Origin: Pseudomonadota bacterium
GTDB taxonomy: Bacteria > Pseudomonadota > Gammaproteobacteria > Acidiferrobacterales > UBA6901
Direction: 5' to 3'
Assembly: GCA_027364845.1 (NCBI GenBank)
Contig: DAHXOO010000009.1
Location: 1 to 64,000, forward strand
Length of the DNA: 64,000 nt
Positions 27,521-37,358 of this stretch are shown piece by piece. The translations under genes were made by a program, and so were the position numbers. The notes below the pieces were generated by a model, which saw nothing but the letters and a program-made list of their open reading frames with translations, had not been told where the DNA came from and searched no databases. Numbering within the stretch: the first letter of the stretch is position 1; each line of letters begins with the position of its first letter.

Positions 27521-27700
27521 CTAAAGCGCCTCTTCCTCGGGAATCTGACGGGCCTGGTCTTCCAGCATCACCGGGATATCGTCGCGGATCGGATAGGCGA
27601 GCCGGTCGGCCTTGCATATCAGCTCGGACCTGGCGCGGTCGTAACGTAGAGGTCCCTTGCATATGGGACAGACCAGTATATCCAGTAATTTCTTATCCAC
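27521..27700 (-). CDS. ycaR: YcaR/Trm112 family zinc-ribbon-like protein (UPF0434)
   Basis: A 59-residue protein missing from the ORF track because it is short and starts with GTG. It reads [18 protein letters not shown] at the N-terminus, with CPxC and a later single Cys ([20 protein letters not shown]), the standard YcaR pattern. The GTG overlaps the lpxK stop by eight bases and GGAG sits just upstream. YcaR almost always lies between lpxK and kdsB, as here. Its exact job is unknown. Confidence 0.95.
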   Translation of the reverse strand: MDKKLLDILVCPICKGPLRYDRARSELICKADRLAYPIRDDIPVMLEDQARQIPEEEAL

Positions 27701-28691
27701 CGCACTTCTCCTTCAGCAGGTCCAGAATCAGGGTGCCGAATCCGGGATCCGGGCAGGCTTCGACCTCCAGAAACCAGCAATCGGGACGGGCGAAGCGCTC
27801 ACATTTTACCGCATCTTTCTCGGTCATGATCACCGGTGCGGCGTCGCCGAAGCGCAAATCCTCCGGGTGAAAACGATTATGGTCCGGAAATGGGTGTTCT
27901 TGTACTTCCAGTCCAAGCCCGCGCAGCTTTGCAAAAAAGCGGTCGGGATTGCCAATTCCTGCCACGGCGTGCACCGCCATGCCCGTGAAATCGCGTATGG
28001 CGCGTGTCTCGCCGCTCGCCAGATTGCGCAGGCCGGTGCCGCACAGCTCCATGCTGTGTTCCCCTTCGCATGCCGTTCCCTGGGTAATGCGGACATCGGC
28101 GCGCTGCAGGCGCGAGACCGGCTCACGTAAGGGGCCAGCCGGCAAAAGCAACCCGTTGCCAAAGCGCCGCTGCCCGTCTATTACCACGATTTCCACATCG
28201 CGTGCGAGGCGTCGGTGCTGCAGCCCGTCATCGCTGATCACGACATCACAGCGATGCGCGGCGAGCAGGGCCTGTGCCGCCGCCACCCGGTCGGGGCCCA
28301 CCACTACAGGACAACCGGCGCGGCGCGCCAACACCACCGGTTCGTCGCCCACTTCGTCCGGATCGGAATCAAGCGCGAGCACGCGCGGCCATACGCGCGC
28401 GCGCCCGCCATAGCCGCGCGAAATGATTCCTGGCCGGAAGCCTGCACGCTGCAGAAACAGGCTCAGCCAGATCACCAACGGCGTCTTGCCGGTTCCTCCG
28501 ACCGTGATATTTCCCACCACGATCACAGGCACCGGGAGCCGCTGGCTTGCGAGCAGGTGCAGATCGTACAGCCGATTGCGCGCGCCTGAAATTAGCTGGT
28601 AGATCCAGCCCAAGGGCATGAGGAGCAGGATCAAGGACGACCTGCCCTGCCACTGTTCCTGGAGAAATTCCGCGGCGCGCCGGGTCACCAC
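27693..28691 (-). CDS. lpxK: tetraacyldisaccharide 4'-kinase LpxK
   Basis: Phosphorylates the 4' position of the lipid A disaccharide at the inner membrane. The 332-residue protein has an N-terminal hydrophobic segment ([17 protein letters not shown]) and the P-loop [14 protein letters not shown] near residue 58, typical of LpxK. The start is GTG and overlaps the previous gene by seven bases. Confidence 0.96.
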   Translation of the reverse strand: MVTRRAAEFLQEQWQGRSSLILLLMPLGWIYQLISGARNRLYDLHLLASQRLPVPVIVVGNITVGGTGKTPLVIWLSLFLQRAGFRPGIISRGYGGRARVWPRVLALDSDPDEVGDEPVVLARRAGCPVVVGPDRVAAAQALLAAHRCDVVISDDGLQHRRLARDVEIVVIDGQRRFGNGLLLPAGPLREPVSRLQRADVRITQGTACEGEHSMELCGTGLRNLASGETRAIRDFTGMAVHAVAGIGNPDRFFAKLRGLGLEVQEHPFPDHNRFHPEDLRFGDAAPVIMTEKDAVKCERFARPDCWFLEVEACPDPGFGTLILDLLKEKCGG

Positions 28692-29866
28692 TGGAAAACC
28701 CGCTTCAGTAGCTCACGGTTCACTTCACCGGCGCGCCGGCGCTCGCCCCAGAACAGGCGGCGCAGCGCATCGCCCCGCAAGCGTGCGCCGATCGGGTCCG
28801 CCCGCATCGCGTTCCAAAACTGCTCCAGCTGCGCAAACGCGAATACCTCTTCGAAAAGTCCGTCCGCCGGCCCGGAGGCGGTAGCGGCATCGAAGCGCCG
28901 CAACACTGCGGTACGATCGGCCACACTCATCGGACGACCTCCGGCCAGGGCCTGCCAGAATGTCCAGGCGTCGGGGTTGATCGCATGGATGGCGTCACTC
29001 GACGCAGCGACAGCGGGCAGCCAGCGGCTGTCATCGATCAGGACCGTACTTCCGGCGGCGAGCGGCGTGCGGTGCCAGGCACTGATGCGCAGCCACGCAG
29101 CGGGCGCTGCACCGGGGTGAGCGGTGCTGACCATTAGTATGCCACGGCGCCCAAGGCCCGAGCCTGACCACCATGCATCCACCTCCTGGAAGCGCTGCGG
29201 ACTGACGCCGATCAGACACCAGACCGCGAAATCGGCGCCACCGCACAATATCCCGCGTAAATTCGGATCTACCTGGGCCTCGACCAGAAGCGTTGTCAGG
29301 TCGACCTGAGGCGCGATGTACTCGGCACGCCCGCAGCGCTGCCATGCCTCGGCCTGATCGCGATCGGCCGGGTATACGGCCTGAAAGCGCCCGGCTGCTG
29401 CTGCCGTAGTGTGCAGCGCAACGCAGCGGACCGCCGCCGCTTCCAGAGCCGCGCTCAGATTGGGCGCGGGGTGGCGTGCGACCATGAGCACGCCCAGCGG
29501 CGCAAACGACCGCAGCGTGCGCCGGACGGCACGTGTCGCATCGCTTGGGCCATAGCCAAATCCGGTCTGCTCGAGACCGGCGAGTTCGCGATCCAGCAGC
29601 AGCGGATATTCGCGCTCAAAGGACAGCACCAGTCTCAGGTCGCGCCGGGTCTGACGCAGCGCGTGCAGCATCCCCGCGGCCAGGCGCACGCTCCCCTCCT
29701 CGTCCCCGGCTTCGACCCAGACCAGCCTTCCTCCGCCTGCCGGCGGGCGGAGATGGCCCCAGCGTGCGTTGGCGCGCGCATGATCTCCGCGCAGCCGGTC
29801 GCGCAGGCCATGCCACCATAACCACAGAGACCCGCTCCCATAGGCACGATCAGTGAGGGAGCTCAT
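28685..29866 (-). CDS. WaaA-like (Kdo transferase fold) protein of uncertain activity
   Basis: About 393 residues between msbA and lpxK, with its ATG overlapping the msbA end by 17 bases and its stop overlapping lpxK, so it belongs to the LPS operon. The start of the mature-like region (RLVWVEAGDEEGSVRLAAGM) resembles the WaaA segment VWiHaaSvGE but the key glutamate surroundings are changed. The C-terminal DDSRWLPAVAASSDAIHAINP is a weak match to the donor-binding domain. The likely reading is a diverged Kdo-transferase paralogue; catalytic competence is doubtful. Other GT-B-like functions cannot be excluded. Confidence 0.5.
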   Translation of the reverse strand: MSSLTDRAYGSGSLWLWWHGLRDRLRGDHARANARWGHLRPPAGGGRLVWVEAGDEEGSVRLAAGMLHALRQTRRDLRLVLSFEREYPLLLDRELAGLEQTGFGYGPSDATRAVRRTLRSFAPLGVLMVARHPAPNLSAALEAAAVRCVALHTTAAAAGRFQAVYPADRDQAEAWQRCGRAEYIAPQVDLTTLLVEAQVDPNLRGILCGGADFAVWCLIGVSPQRFQEVDAWWSGSGLGRRGILMVSTAHPGAAPAAWLRISAWHRTPLAAGSTVLIDDSRWLPAVAASSDAIHAINPDAWTFWQALAGGRPMSVADRTAVLRRFDAATASGPADGLFEEVFAFAQLEQFWNAMRADPIGARLRGDALRRLFWGERRRAGEVNRELLKRVFQW

Positions 29867-31610
29867 TAAACTGGATACGGTACAGCCGGGCATAGATCCC
29901 GTTGCGTCCCAGCAACTCACGATGACTGCCGGATTCCATCACGTGGCCACCATCGAGCACCACGATGCGATCGGCGTTCTCGATAGTCGACAGGCGATGG
30001 GCGATCACCAGGGTCGTGCGATTCTGCATGAGCTGCTGCATTGCGTCGTGCACCAGGCGTTCGGACTCGGTGTCAAGCGCCGAGGTGGCCTCGTCGAGAA
30101 TGAGTACCGGCGCATTCTTGTACAGGGCACGGGCAATGGCGATACGCTGACGTTGCCCGCCGGACAGACGCACGCCACGCTCACCGACAACAGTATCGAG
30201 GCCCTCGGACATGCGCTTTGCAAACTCCAGAACATGCGCTGCCTTCGCCGATCTTTGGATTCGCGCCTCGTCGACTTCTCCATCGGAACCATAGGCGATG
30301 TTATTGCGGATGCTATCATCGAACAGCACCGTATCCTGACTCACCAAGGCGATATGGTGACGCAGATTGGCGAGGCGCAGCTCATTGATATTGACCCCGT
30401 CCATAAGGATTTCGCCAGAGTCCGCTGCATAGAAACGCGCCAGCAGATTCGCGGTCGTGGTCTTGCCACTTCCGGACGCACCCACCAGCGCCAGCGTAGT
30501 CCCAGGCTCGATGCGCAACGATACATTCTCCAACACCGGCGTCGGGGAGGCCGGGAAACTGAAGCTGACATGGCGGTACTCGACCTCGCCCTTGACGCTT
30601 GATAGCTCGCGCACACCCGGATCCGGCTCCGGCTCCTCGTCCATCATGGCAAATACGCTACCCGCCGCCGCGACTCCCGTCTGGACCACCTCGTTGACCT
30701 GGGTGAGGCGTTTGAGCGCCGGCATCATCAGCATCATGGCGGTAATATAGGACACGAATGTGCCCGCGTTCATGTGGCCGGCAGCGGCCTGCTGCATTGC
30801 CGCATAGATCGCGATCGCAATGCCTATGGCCGACAGCAACTCGACCAGTGGAACATTGAGCGCGGAGGTCGCGGCCTTTTTCATGACGTAGCGCTGGTTG
30901 CGGCCGTTGACCTGCTCAAACGCCGCTCTCTCGGAATCCTGGGCACAGAAGGTCTTGACCACCCTCTGGCCTTCGATCGCCTCCTGCACCACATGCGTGA
31001 TTTCACCCATGGACTGCTGGATCAGATGACTCGACCGGCGAAAGCGGCGGCTGATCTTGGTTACCACGAACGAGATGACCGGAGCCACGAGCAGCATGAT
31101 CAAGGTCAGGCGCCAACTGTAATAGATCATAAGGCCGATCAGTCCGAACAGCGACAGACTGTCCTTGACCACCGAGGACACCGCCTTGGTGGTGGCCGAC
31201 ATCACTTGTTCAACGTCGTAGATGACCTTGGATATCAGCAGACTCGAGGAGTTGTTGTCGTAGAACCGGCTCGGCAGATGCACCAGCCGCGTAAACATGT
31301 TGTTGCGCAGATGGAAGATGACCATACGCCCGATCCAGTTCATCGTGTAATTGGCCAGGAAACCGAAAATCCCGCGTGCCACGAAAATAGCCACGATGAG
31401 CGGCGGAATATAACGGATACTATGCGGGTCACTTTTCACGAACCCGCCATTGATCAGCGGCTTCATGAGCCACGCGAACCCGGTCTCGGTCGCAGAGGTG
31501 ACGGCCATGCTCACTACCGCCAGCGCGAACGGACCGCGGTAGGGCCACGCGTATCTCAGCAGTCTTCGGTATACGCTTGCACCCGAACCCGGCTCCTGCG
31601 TTGCGCTCAC
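29850..31610 (-). CDS. msbA: lipid A export ABC transporter MsbA
   Basis: Homodimeric flippase that moves lipid A-core across the inner membrane. At 586 residues it has six transmembrane helices (about 20-310) followed by a nucleotide-binding domain with Walker A GASGSGKTT (about 380), signature LSGGQRQRI (about 485) and Walker B APVLILDEATSALD. The ATG overlaps the exbD stop as ATGA. Its place between exbB/exbD and lpxK is the usual one in many gammaproteobacteria. Confidence 0.95.
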   Translation of the reverse strand: MSATQEPGSGASVYRRLLRYAWPYRGPFALAVVSMAVTSATETGFAWLMKPLINGGFVKSDPHSIRYIPPLIVAIFVARGIFGFLANYTMNWIGRMVIFHLRNNMFTRLVHLPSRFYDNNSSSLLISKVIYDVEQVMSATTKAVSSVVKDSLSLFGLIGLMIYYSWRLTLIMLLVAPVISFVVTKISRRFRRSSHLIQQSMGEITHVVQEAIEGQRVVKTFCAQDSERAAFEQVNGRNQRYVMKKAATSALNVPLVELLSAIGIAIAIYAAMQQAAAGHMNAGTFVSYITAMMLMMPALKRLTQVNEVVQTGVAAAGSVFAMMDEEPEPDPGVRELSSVKGEVEYRHVSFSFPASPTPVLENVSLRIEPGTTLALVGASGSGKTTTANLLARFYAADSGEILMDGVNINELRLANLRHHIALVSQDTVLFDDSIRNNIAYGSDGEVDEARIQRSAKAAHVLEFAKRMSEGLDTVVGERGVRLSGGQRQRIAIARALYKNAPVLILDEATSALDTESERLVHDAMQQLMQNRTTLVIAHRLSTIENADRIVVLDGGHVMESGSHRELLGRNGIYARLYRIQFNELPH

Positions 31611-32032
31611 GGTGCTGAACCACCGGTGGCTTTCTGGGTGGCGAAGGCCAGATGAACGAACCCAAGCTGGCGAGCAACATCCATGACCTTGACCACCGCG
31701 CCATTGGGTGTCCGGCGATCCGCCTCGATGATCACCACTGGATTCTTCTGCGTACCTGCCGCCTCCGCCATGGCCTGCCGCAACACGCTCTCGCTGGTGT
31801 TGAGCAGCGCTTTACCGCCCACGAAGTACTGCCCGCCGGCATCGATCGCCACACGCAATGCCGGCTGCTGCGGTTTTGATTGTGTGTGCGCGCTCGGCAA
31901 TTGCAACCGCAGCTGCGCCTCGTGCGAGAAGCTGGTTGTCAACAGCAGGAAAATCAACGCCATCAGGAGCACGTCGATCAGGGGAATGAGATTGATCTCG
32001 GGCTCCTCGATCCGCTTCGGGCGAAATTGCAT
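31607..32032 (-). CDS. exbD: ExbD/TolR family biopolymer transport protein
   Basis: A 141-residue single-pass inner membrane protein. The membrane helix (INLIPLIDVLLMALIFLLLTTSF) carries the essential Asp in PLIDVL that takes part in proton flow with ExbB. A periplasmic domain follows. It comes 23 bases after exbB. Because the pair sits at the head of the msbA-lpxK operon and not next to tonB or tolB, the true partner (TonB-like or LPS related) is unclear. Confidence 0.92.
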   Translation of the reverse strand: MQFRPKRIEEPEINLIPLIDVLLMALIFLLLTTSFSHEAQLRLQLPSAHTQSKPQQPALRVAIDAGGQYFVGGKALLNTSESVLRQAMAEAAGTQKNPVVIIEADRRTPNGAVVKVMDVARQLGFVHLAFATQKATGGSAP

Positions 32033-32055
32033 GGTTGCACCCCGCTCCGGCCCGG

Positions 32056-32670
32056 CTACCCGCTTTCGCGCGTGCCCTGGATGATCTCGACGAGCTTGAT
32101 CGCCTCCTGCTCCATGTCCACCAGCAGCGCATCGACGCGGGCGCGGAAATAGCGGTAGAACATAAGACTGGGAATCGCGACCGTCAGGCCGGACGCCGTG
32201 GAAACAAGCGCCTGGGAGATGCCTGCGGCGACCACGGACGGATCACCCAGACCGTGACTGCCGACGCCGGCAAACATCCTAATCATTCCAAGCACGGTAC
32301 CGAGCAATCCAAGAAACGGTGCGATCGCGGCGATCGTGCCGAGCGGGTTCAGGTAGCGCTCGAGCTCCGGCACCACGTGCCGCCCGGCGTCCTCGATCGC
32401 CTCTTTGACAACCGCGCGCTTGTGGCCGCGGTTCATCAGGCCAGCAGCCATAACGCGGCCTAGCGGCGAGCTATCGCGCAGCAGCGCCAGCCGCTCCCCG
32501 TCGAGCTCCCTGCGCTCAAGCCATTGCCGCACCTGCGGCAGCAGTCCTGCGGGCGCCACATAGCGCGTCTGGAGTGACCATAACCGCTCGCCGATGATCG
32601 CCAAAGCGGCGATCGAGCAGAGAATGATCGGCGCCATGACCCAGCCGCCAGACCTAACTAATTCAAACAC
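32056..32670 (-). CDS. exbB: ExbB/TolQ/MotA family proton channel protein
   Basis: A 204-residue protein with three membrane helices: one near the N-terminus (VMAPIILCSIAALAIIGERL) and two after residue 110 containing FLGLLGTVLGMI and ALVSTASGLTVAIPS, the signature stretches of MotA/TolQ/ExbB channels. It works with ExbD to turn the proton gradient into motion across the periplasm. It is the first gene of the LPS export operon; about 270 bases of G+C-rich sequence without a gene separate it from lolD. Confidence 0.93.
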   Translation of the reverse strand: MFELVRSGGWVMAPIILCSIAALAIIGERLWSLQTRYVAPAGLLPQVRQWLERRELDGERLALLRDSSPLGRVMAAGLMNRGHKRAVVKEAIEDAGRHVVPELERYLNPLGTIAAIAPFLGLLGTVLGMIRMFAGVGSHGLGDPSVVAAGISQALVSTASGLTVAIPSLMFYRYFRARVDALLVDMEQEAIKLVEIIQGTRESG

Positions 32671-32940
32671 GCGGACTTACCTGAAGGATCGAGTTGGACC
32701 GAAAAGTGTGCGTAATCTATCAGACACGCGCCCGGCCGGAAAGCACCGCAACCACCCGCTGCCGCCTCTCCGGTCGGGAAGCCGGCTCGCTGCCACCGAC
32801 CCTGCCCGCCCTTCCGGCCAGGGTTGTCACTGAATCACCCGTTACTATCTCCCCGCCCCTACCCCCCAAATCGGCGCAGTCCGCTGCTCCCGGCGGGATT
32901 GGCACGCTCGTGTACGCGCTGCGCGGTTGCCTGCGACCGA

Positions 32941-33624
32941 TCACGTTTCCCTCAGGGTACCGTCGACAATGGTCACGATACGGCCCATGCGCGCGGCCAG
33001 CGCCTGATCGTGGGTGGCAATGACGAAGCTTGTGCGCTGGGCATGGTGCAGTTCCAGCATGAGCGCGTAAACCGATTCCGCCGTTTTGCGATCGAGATTG
33101 CCCGTAGGCTCGTCCGCCAGTACGCACAGCGGCTCCGTCACCAAGGCACGCGCGACCGCCACACGCTGGCGTTCGCCGCCAGACAACTCCACGGGCTTGT
33201 GCATCAGCCGCTGCGACAACCCGACCTTCCCCAGCATCTCCTGCGCCCGATCAAGCGCCTCGTTCGCGGGCCCGCGCCGTATGAACAGCGGCATGGCAAC
33301 GTTTTCAAGCGCGCTGAATTCTGGCAGCAGGTGGTGGAACTGGTACACGAACCCGAGCGCTCGGTTGCGTAATGCACCGCGCTGCCGGTCACTGAGACTG
33401 CCGATATCACGGCCGTCGAGTTCGACTGTTCCCGCAGTGGGCGAGTCCAGGCCACCCAGCAGATGCAGCAGTGTACTCTTGCCGGCACCGGATGATCCCA
33501 CGATGGCAATCTGCTCGCCTTGTACAACGGTGAAATTGACGTCGCGCAATACCGGCACGTTCAGATTGCCTTGACTGAAAATCTTGGACAGACCCTCGCA
33601 TCTCAACACCGCGTTCGACGTCAT
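32941..33624 (-). CDS. lolD: lipoprotein-releasing ABC transporter ATPase LolD
   Basis: Energises release of lipoproteins from the inner membrane to LolA. The 227-residue ATPase has Walker [10 protein letters not shown], the Lol/MacB type signature LSGGERQRV and Walker [14 protein letters not shown]. The LolD motif region [21 protein letters not shown] is present. The ATG overlaps the stop of the preceding permease gene as ATGA; the 38 extra upstream codons in the ORF are rejected. Confidence 0.96.
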   Translation of the reverse strand: MTSNAVLRCEGLSKIFSQGNLNVPVLRDVNFTVVQGEQIAIVGSSGAGKSTLLHLLGGLDSPTAGTVELDGRDIGSLSDRQRGALRNRALGFVYQFHHLLPEFSALENVAMPLFIRRGPANEALDRAQEMLGKVGLSQRLMHKPVELSGGERQRVAVARALVTEPLCVLADEPTGNLDRKTAESVYALMLELHHAQRTSFVIATHDQALAARMGRIVTIVDGTLRET

Positions 33625-34868
33625 TCGTAGCGCAGCGCCTCCGCAGGATGGGTCTGAGACGCGCGCCAGGCAGGATAAATCGTCGCCAGGAACCCCATCG
33701 CCAGCGACACGCTGGATACGGTGATCACGTCCGACCATTTTAGATGCGACGGCAGTTCACTGATGTAATAGACACTGCTCGACAGGAAAGTCGTGTGAAA
33801 CATGTGCTCCAGGATCGGGACTATCGTCTCAACGTTGAGTGCGAGCGTGACCCCGCCAATCGCGCCGATCAGAGTGCCGATGACACCGATCACCGATCCC
33901 TGAATCATGAATATCCCCATGATGCTGGCCGGGCTCGCGCCGAGCGTGCGTAGGATCGCGATTTCCGCTTCCTTGTCGGTCACGACCATCACCAGCGTCG
34001 AGACGATGTTGAACGCTGCCACTGCTACGATGAGCAGCAAAATCACGAACATCACCGTCTTTTCCATTCGCAGAGCACGAAAGAAATTGGCGTGTTCGTG
34101 CGTCCAGTCGCGCACGCGGTAGGCGGGGCCGAGCTTCCCGGCCATGACCCGCGCGAGCGCCGGCGCCCGGTAGATGTCGGCGATCTTGATGCGAAGCCCG
34201 CTGATACCGTGGGGCATTTGATACAGCTTGGCGGCGTCATCAATCTGAATGAAAGCAAGTCCTGTGTCGTACTCGTACATGCCCACATCGAATATCCCGA
34301 CCACGGTGAAACGCCTCAGCCTTGGAAGCAGCCCCGCCGGCGTCACCTCGCCTTCCGGAGCGATTAGGGTCACGTGCGAGCCCACGTCGACACCGAGTTT
34401 CCAGGCCAGTTCGCGCCCGAGGACGATCCCAAAGCCTCCAGACTTGAGGGCGCCAAGGCTGCCAGCCACGATCTTGCCGCCGATGTCCGTCACCCGAGGC
34501 TCTGCTGAGGGAAGTATTCCGCGCACCACGACCCCGCTCGAGGCGCGGCCGTGAGTCAGCAAACCCTGTCCCTGGACAAAGGGTGCCAGACCGGTCACGC
34601 CGCGCATACCCTGCACGTCGGTCGCGACCTTACGCCAGTGATGCAGCGGCCCACCGATGGCGCTGATCGTGATGTTGGACGTCACACCGAGAATGCGCTC
34701 ACGCAGATCCTTGTCGAAGCCGTTCATGACCGACAACACCGTGATCAGCGCCGTGACCCCGAGGGCAGTCCCAAAAATCGAGGACAGCGAGATGAAGGAA
34801 ATAAAATGATTGCGCCGTTTGGCGCGGGTGTAACGCAGGCCGACAAACAGCTCGTACGGTCGAATCAT
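33621..34868 (-). CDS. lolC: lipoprotein-releasing ABC transporter permease LolC/LolE
   Basis: A 415-residue permease with one N-terminal membrane helix, a large periplasmic domain (about 50-265) and three C-terminal helices, the LolC/E plan. The start [23 protein letters not shown] and the end [24 protein letters not shown] are characteristic. Only one LolC/E-type permease is present, so the complex may be of the single LolF type that dimerises with itself, as in bacteria that lack separate LolC and LolE. Confidence 0.92.
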   Translation of the reverse strand: MIRPYELFVGLRYTRAKRRNHFISFISLSSIFGTALGVTALITVLSVMNGFDKDLRERILGVTSNITISAIGGPLHHWRKVATDVQGMRGVTGLAPFVQGQGLLTHGRASSGVVVRGILPSAEPRVTDIGGKIVAGSLGALKSGGFGIVLGRELAWKLGVDVGSHVTLIAPEGEVTPAGLLPRLRRFTVVGIFDVGMYEYDTGLAFIQIDDAAKLYQMPHGISGLRIKIADIYRAPALARVMAGKLGPAYRVRDWTHEHANFFRALRMEKTVMFVILLLIVAVAAFNIVSTLVMVVTDKEAEIAILRTLGASPASIMGIFMIQGSVIGVIGTLIGAIGGVTLALNVETIVPILEHMFHTTFLSSSVYYISELPSHLKWSDVITVSSVSLAMGFLATIYPAWRASQTHPAEALRYE

Positions 34869-35088
34869 GGGGCGCCAATTAAACCACAGGGTACGGCCGG
34901 CGGGAAATTAATTCACGATCCCCCCTGCCAGAGTTCTCACCGACAGGCATCGCCTTCTGTCCCGCGATGCACGCTCGGTTAGAGTACCGAAAATCGCGTG
35001 CGTTCCGTGCGCACTGTTACCACCGCTGCAGATAGGTCGCCTGCTGGCCTGTTTTAGCGGATTCCTGGTCGCAATCGAGGTGGGCCGG

Positions 35089-35565
35089 TCAGTCGCCGCC
35101 GTCCGAGCCCCCGTCGCTGGCAGCGCGGCTCAGCCGGCCTAGCGCCGCGCGCAGCTCGGGAGCTGCGATGTCGCTGGCAACCTGTTCCAGCAGACTGCGA
35201 CTGGCCGGCGATAACGGGTCACGCCGCATCGGGCGCGGCGTGACGCTTCCGGATTGCCCCGGCGGGCTGATCCGCACGTGCAGGCCGATGAGATGACGAA
35301 AAGGCACCGCATCCCGCAGCCGCTTGACCAGCCCCTGCTGCTGATAGCGGACCCGGCCGGCCCATACCGAGGAATCGGCACAAAGGCTCAGCTGCCCGCG
35401 GACATAACGCACGGCACAAACGTGCTGGCACAGCGGCTCGCCCGCCGTCTGCATCCAGGCCTCGCTGACCTGCGGCAACAGGCGCAGATCCGCAGGCAGC
35501 CCGAGATGCACGAGCACTTCCTGCGAGAAGAAGCTGCCGATCCTGCGCGCTGATGCCACCGGCAT
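35089..35565 (-). CDS. DUF721 protein, DciA-like replicative helicase operator
   Basis: About 158 residues with the DUF721 core WMQTAGEPLCQHVCAVRYVRG...LCADSSVWAGRVRYQQQGLVKRL. DUF721 proteins include DciA, the ancestral loader or operator of DnaB helicase in bacteria without DnaC. DnaB is encoded in this window at 45-48 kb. The start MPVASARRIGSFF is a guess; MQISPLFGACF, 11 codons upstream, is possible. It is divergent from the yggS homologue. Confidence 0.72.
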   Translation of the reverse strand: MPVASARRIGSFFSQEVLVHLGLPADLRLLPQVSEAWMQTAGEPLCQHVCAVRYVRGQLSLCADSSVWAGRVRYQQQGLVKRLRDAVPFRHLIGLHVRISPPGQSGSVTPRPMRRDPLSPASRSLLEQVASDIAAPELRAALGRLSRAASDGGSDGGD

Positions 35566-35687
35566 GAAGCATGCTCCAAAAAGGGGTGAGATCTGCATTA
35601 TCCGCGCGGGTGGGGGCACCGGTAAAGAGGCGCATGCGGCACTGCCGCCGTCCACGGTGCCGCCCCGAACCGGTTATACTCGCCTGC

Positions 35688-36407
35688 ATGATCTGCACCG
35701 CACCCGATATCACGGAAAACCTGCAAAGAGTCCGCGAAGCCATCGCGACCGCAGCCCGGTCCGCGGGCCGCAACAGCGGCGAAGTCACGCTGGTGGCCGT
35801 CTCCAAACGACAGCCCGCGGAACTTATCGCGGCGGCGGTCGCGGCAGGCCAGCGGAATTTCGGCGAGAGCACCATGCAGGAAGCTCTGCCAAAACTCGAG
35901 CGCTTCCGATCCGATGGGCTTGTCTGGCATTTCATAGGCCACTTGCAGTCCAACAAGGCCAGGTTCATACCTGGCAATTTCACCTGGCTGCACTCGCTCG
36001 ACAGCCTCACCCTGGGGCAACGCCTGTCGCGGTTCGCGACTGAGCATGGAAGCGTGCTCGATACGCTCATCGAGGTAAACATCGCGCGCGACCGGGCCAG
36101 AGGCGGCGTCGCGCACGAACAGCTGGCGCCACTCATGGAGCAGCTGCTGCATGCGCCGCTGCCGGGCATACGCCTTCGCGGCCTCATGGCTATCGGCCCC
36201 CATCCGGCAAACGAACCGGAGCTGCGCGCGGCATTCGCTCAGGTGCGCGCGCTGCGCGACGCGTGCCGCCAACGCTTCGGCCTGTCAGGTTTCACCGAGC
36301 TGTCGATGGGAATGAGCGGCGATTTCGTGCCAGCTATCATGGAAGGTGCGACCCTGATCCGCGTGGGAACAGCGATCTTCGGCGCGCGCGGCGATGCACA
36401 AGCCTGA
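35688..36407 (+). CDS. yggS: YggS family pyridoxal-5'-phosphate homeostasis protein
   Basis: A 239-residue PLP-binding TIM-barrel protein that buffers PLP and affects amino and keto acid balance; no catalytic reaction is known. The PLP-binding Lys is in VTLVAVSKRQP (about residue 38), and the phosphate-binding end ELSMGMSGDFVPAIMEGATLIRVG is typical. Start MICTAPDITENLQRV; the upstream 39 codons overlap the divergent gene and are rejected. A TATACT -10-like box lies eight bases before the ATG. Confidence 0.94.
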   Translation: MICTAPDITENLQRVREAIATAARSAGRNSGEVTLVAVSKRQPAELIAAAVAAGQRNFGESTMQEALPKLERFRSDGLVWHFIGHLQSNKARFIPGNFTWLHSLDSLTLGQRLSRFATEHGSVLDTLIEVNIARDRARGGVAHEQLAPLMEQLLHAPLPGIRLRGLMAIGPHPANEPELRAAFAQVRALRDACRQRFGLSGFTELSMGMSGDFVPAIMEGATLIRVGTAIFGARGDAQA

Positions 36408-36437
36408 ACCGCAGCGCACATCCCCGGTACCGCAGGT

Positions 36438-37310
36438 CTAACTGGAAGCCAGCGCCGACAGATACGCGCCGGTAATGATCAGCACCCCGCCAGCCCATTC
36501 ACGCGCTCCAACATGCTCGTAAGTGAGGATCTGCTGGGACAATGCGCCCGCCACCAGCTCGAACAGCATGATCACTGCTGAGCGATGCACCGGCATATGC
36601 GTCACCCCGTACTGCACCAGCAGTGTCATGAGCAGGATTCCGAACAGACCTAACGCCACCGCACCGGCGAAGGCACCCGCGCCTGCATGCGGCGGCGCGA
36701 CGCGCAGCAGCATGATCATGATCAAAGCTACGATCAGGACGCCCGCCCAGATACTTGCCGACTTGGCGGCGATCGAAATCTTCTCCATCTTGCGCACCAG
36801 CACGTTGCATAGGGCGAAGGCGATTCCAGAAGAGATGGCAAACCAGTCCGACGCGCCCTGCGGCCAGGCGCCGCCGGTATGTGGATTCCAAAGCATGAGC
36901 AGCGCTCCGCCCATGGCCAGTGCCAGACTAGCCATGGAGCGCGCTGACACCCGCTCGCCGAGCACGAGCCACCCCATCAGTGTCGCCCATAGCGGTGACA
37001 GATAAAACAGCAGCAGCACACGCAGAATATTGCCGTGCAGCACGGCCTCGATAAACGCGACATTGGTCCAGCCGCCTGCCAGCATAAGCATGGTCAGTGC
37101 CGCCGGCTCGTGCGGAAACTCCCGCCAGGTAACGGCAGTGCGCGGCAGACTGAAGGCGAGTGCGCTGGCGTACAGGATCAGGGTGAGCCAGAGACCGTTC
37201 AGTCCGGCTGCATCGAGCAGCCGCATCGGATACCAGATTACGCCCCACATCCCTGCCCCTGCGAGCAGGCCCAGCACGGGAAACAGACGGGGATCGCGAT
37301 TGGATGCCAT
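36438..37310 (-). CDS. EamA/DMT superfamily transporter
   Basis: A 290-residue inner membrane protein with about ten helices in two EamA repeats, for example VLGLLAGAGMWGVIWYPMRL and later IFGILLMTLLVQYGVTHMPVHR-type segments. The family exports amino acids, nucleotides or metabolites; the substrate is not evident. Start MASNRDPRLFPVLG, with MSSEQRLYG 12 codons upstream as an alternative. It is divergent from dapC, and the two starts lie on either side of a shared control region. Confidence 0.85.
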   Translation of the reverse strand: MASNRDPRLFPVLGLLAGAGMWGVIWYPMRLLDAAGLNGLWLTLILYASALAFSLPRTAVTWREFPHEPAALTMLMLAGGWTNVAFIEAVLHGNILRVLLLFYLSPLWATLMGWLVLGERVSARSMASLALAMGGALLMLWNPHTGGAWPQGASDWFAISSGIAFALCNVLVRKMEKISIAAKSASIWAGVLIVALIMIMLLRVAPPHAGAGAFAGAVALGLFGILLMTLLVQYGVTHMPVHRSAVIMLFELVAGALSQQILTYEHVGAREWAGGVLIITGAYLSALASS

Positions 37311-37329
37311 CGGGGCGTTACCGTATAAT
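37300..37329 (+). promoter_or_regulatory. candidate promoter of dapC-dapD-dapE
   Basis: A perfect -10 TATAAT at 37324-37329 with TTGGAT 18 bases upstream (3 of 6). The -35 part overlaps the start codon of the divergent EamA gene. Leader length would be about 23 bases. Confidence 0.5.
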
Positions 37330-37358
37330 CGTTGTTCTGAGGACATTCCACCGCACAG

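Noticed and set aside
29853-30602. 249-codon plus-strand ORF opposite msbA
   Set aside because: Antisense shadow of the conserved ATPase domain.
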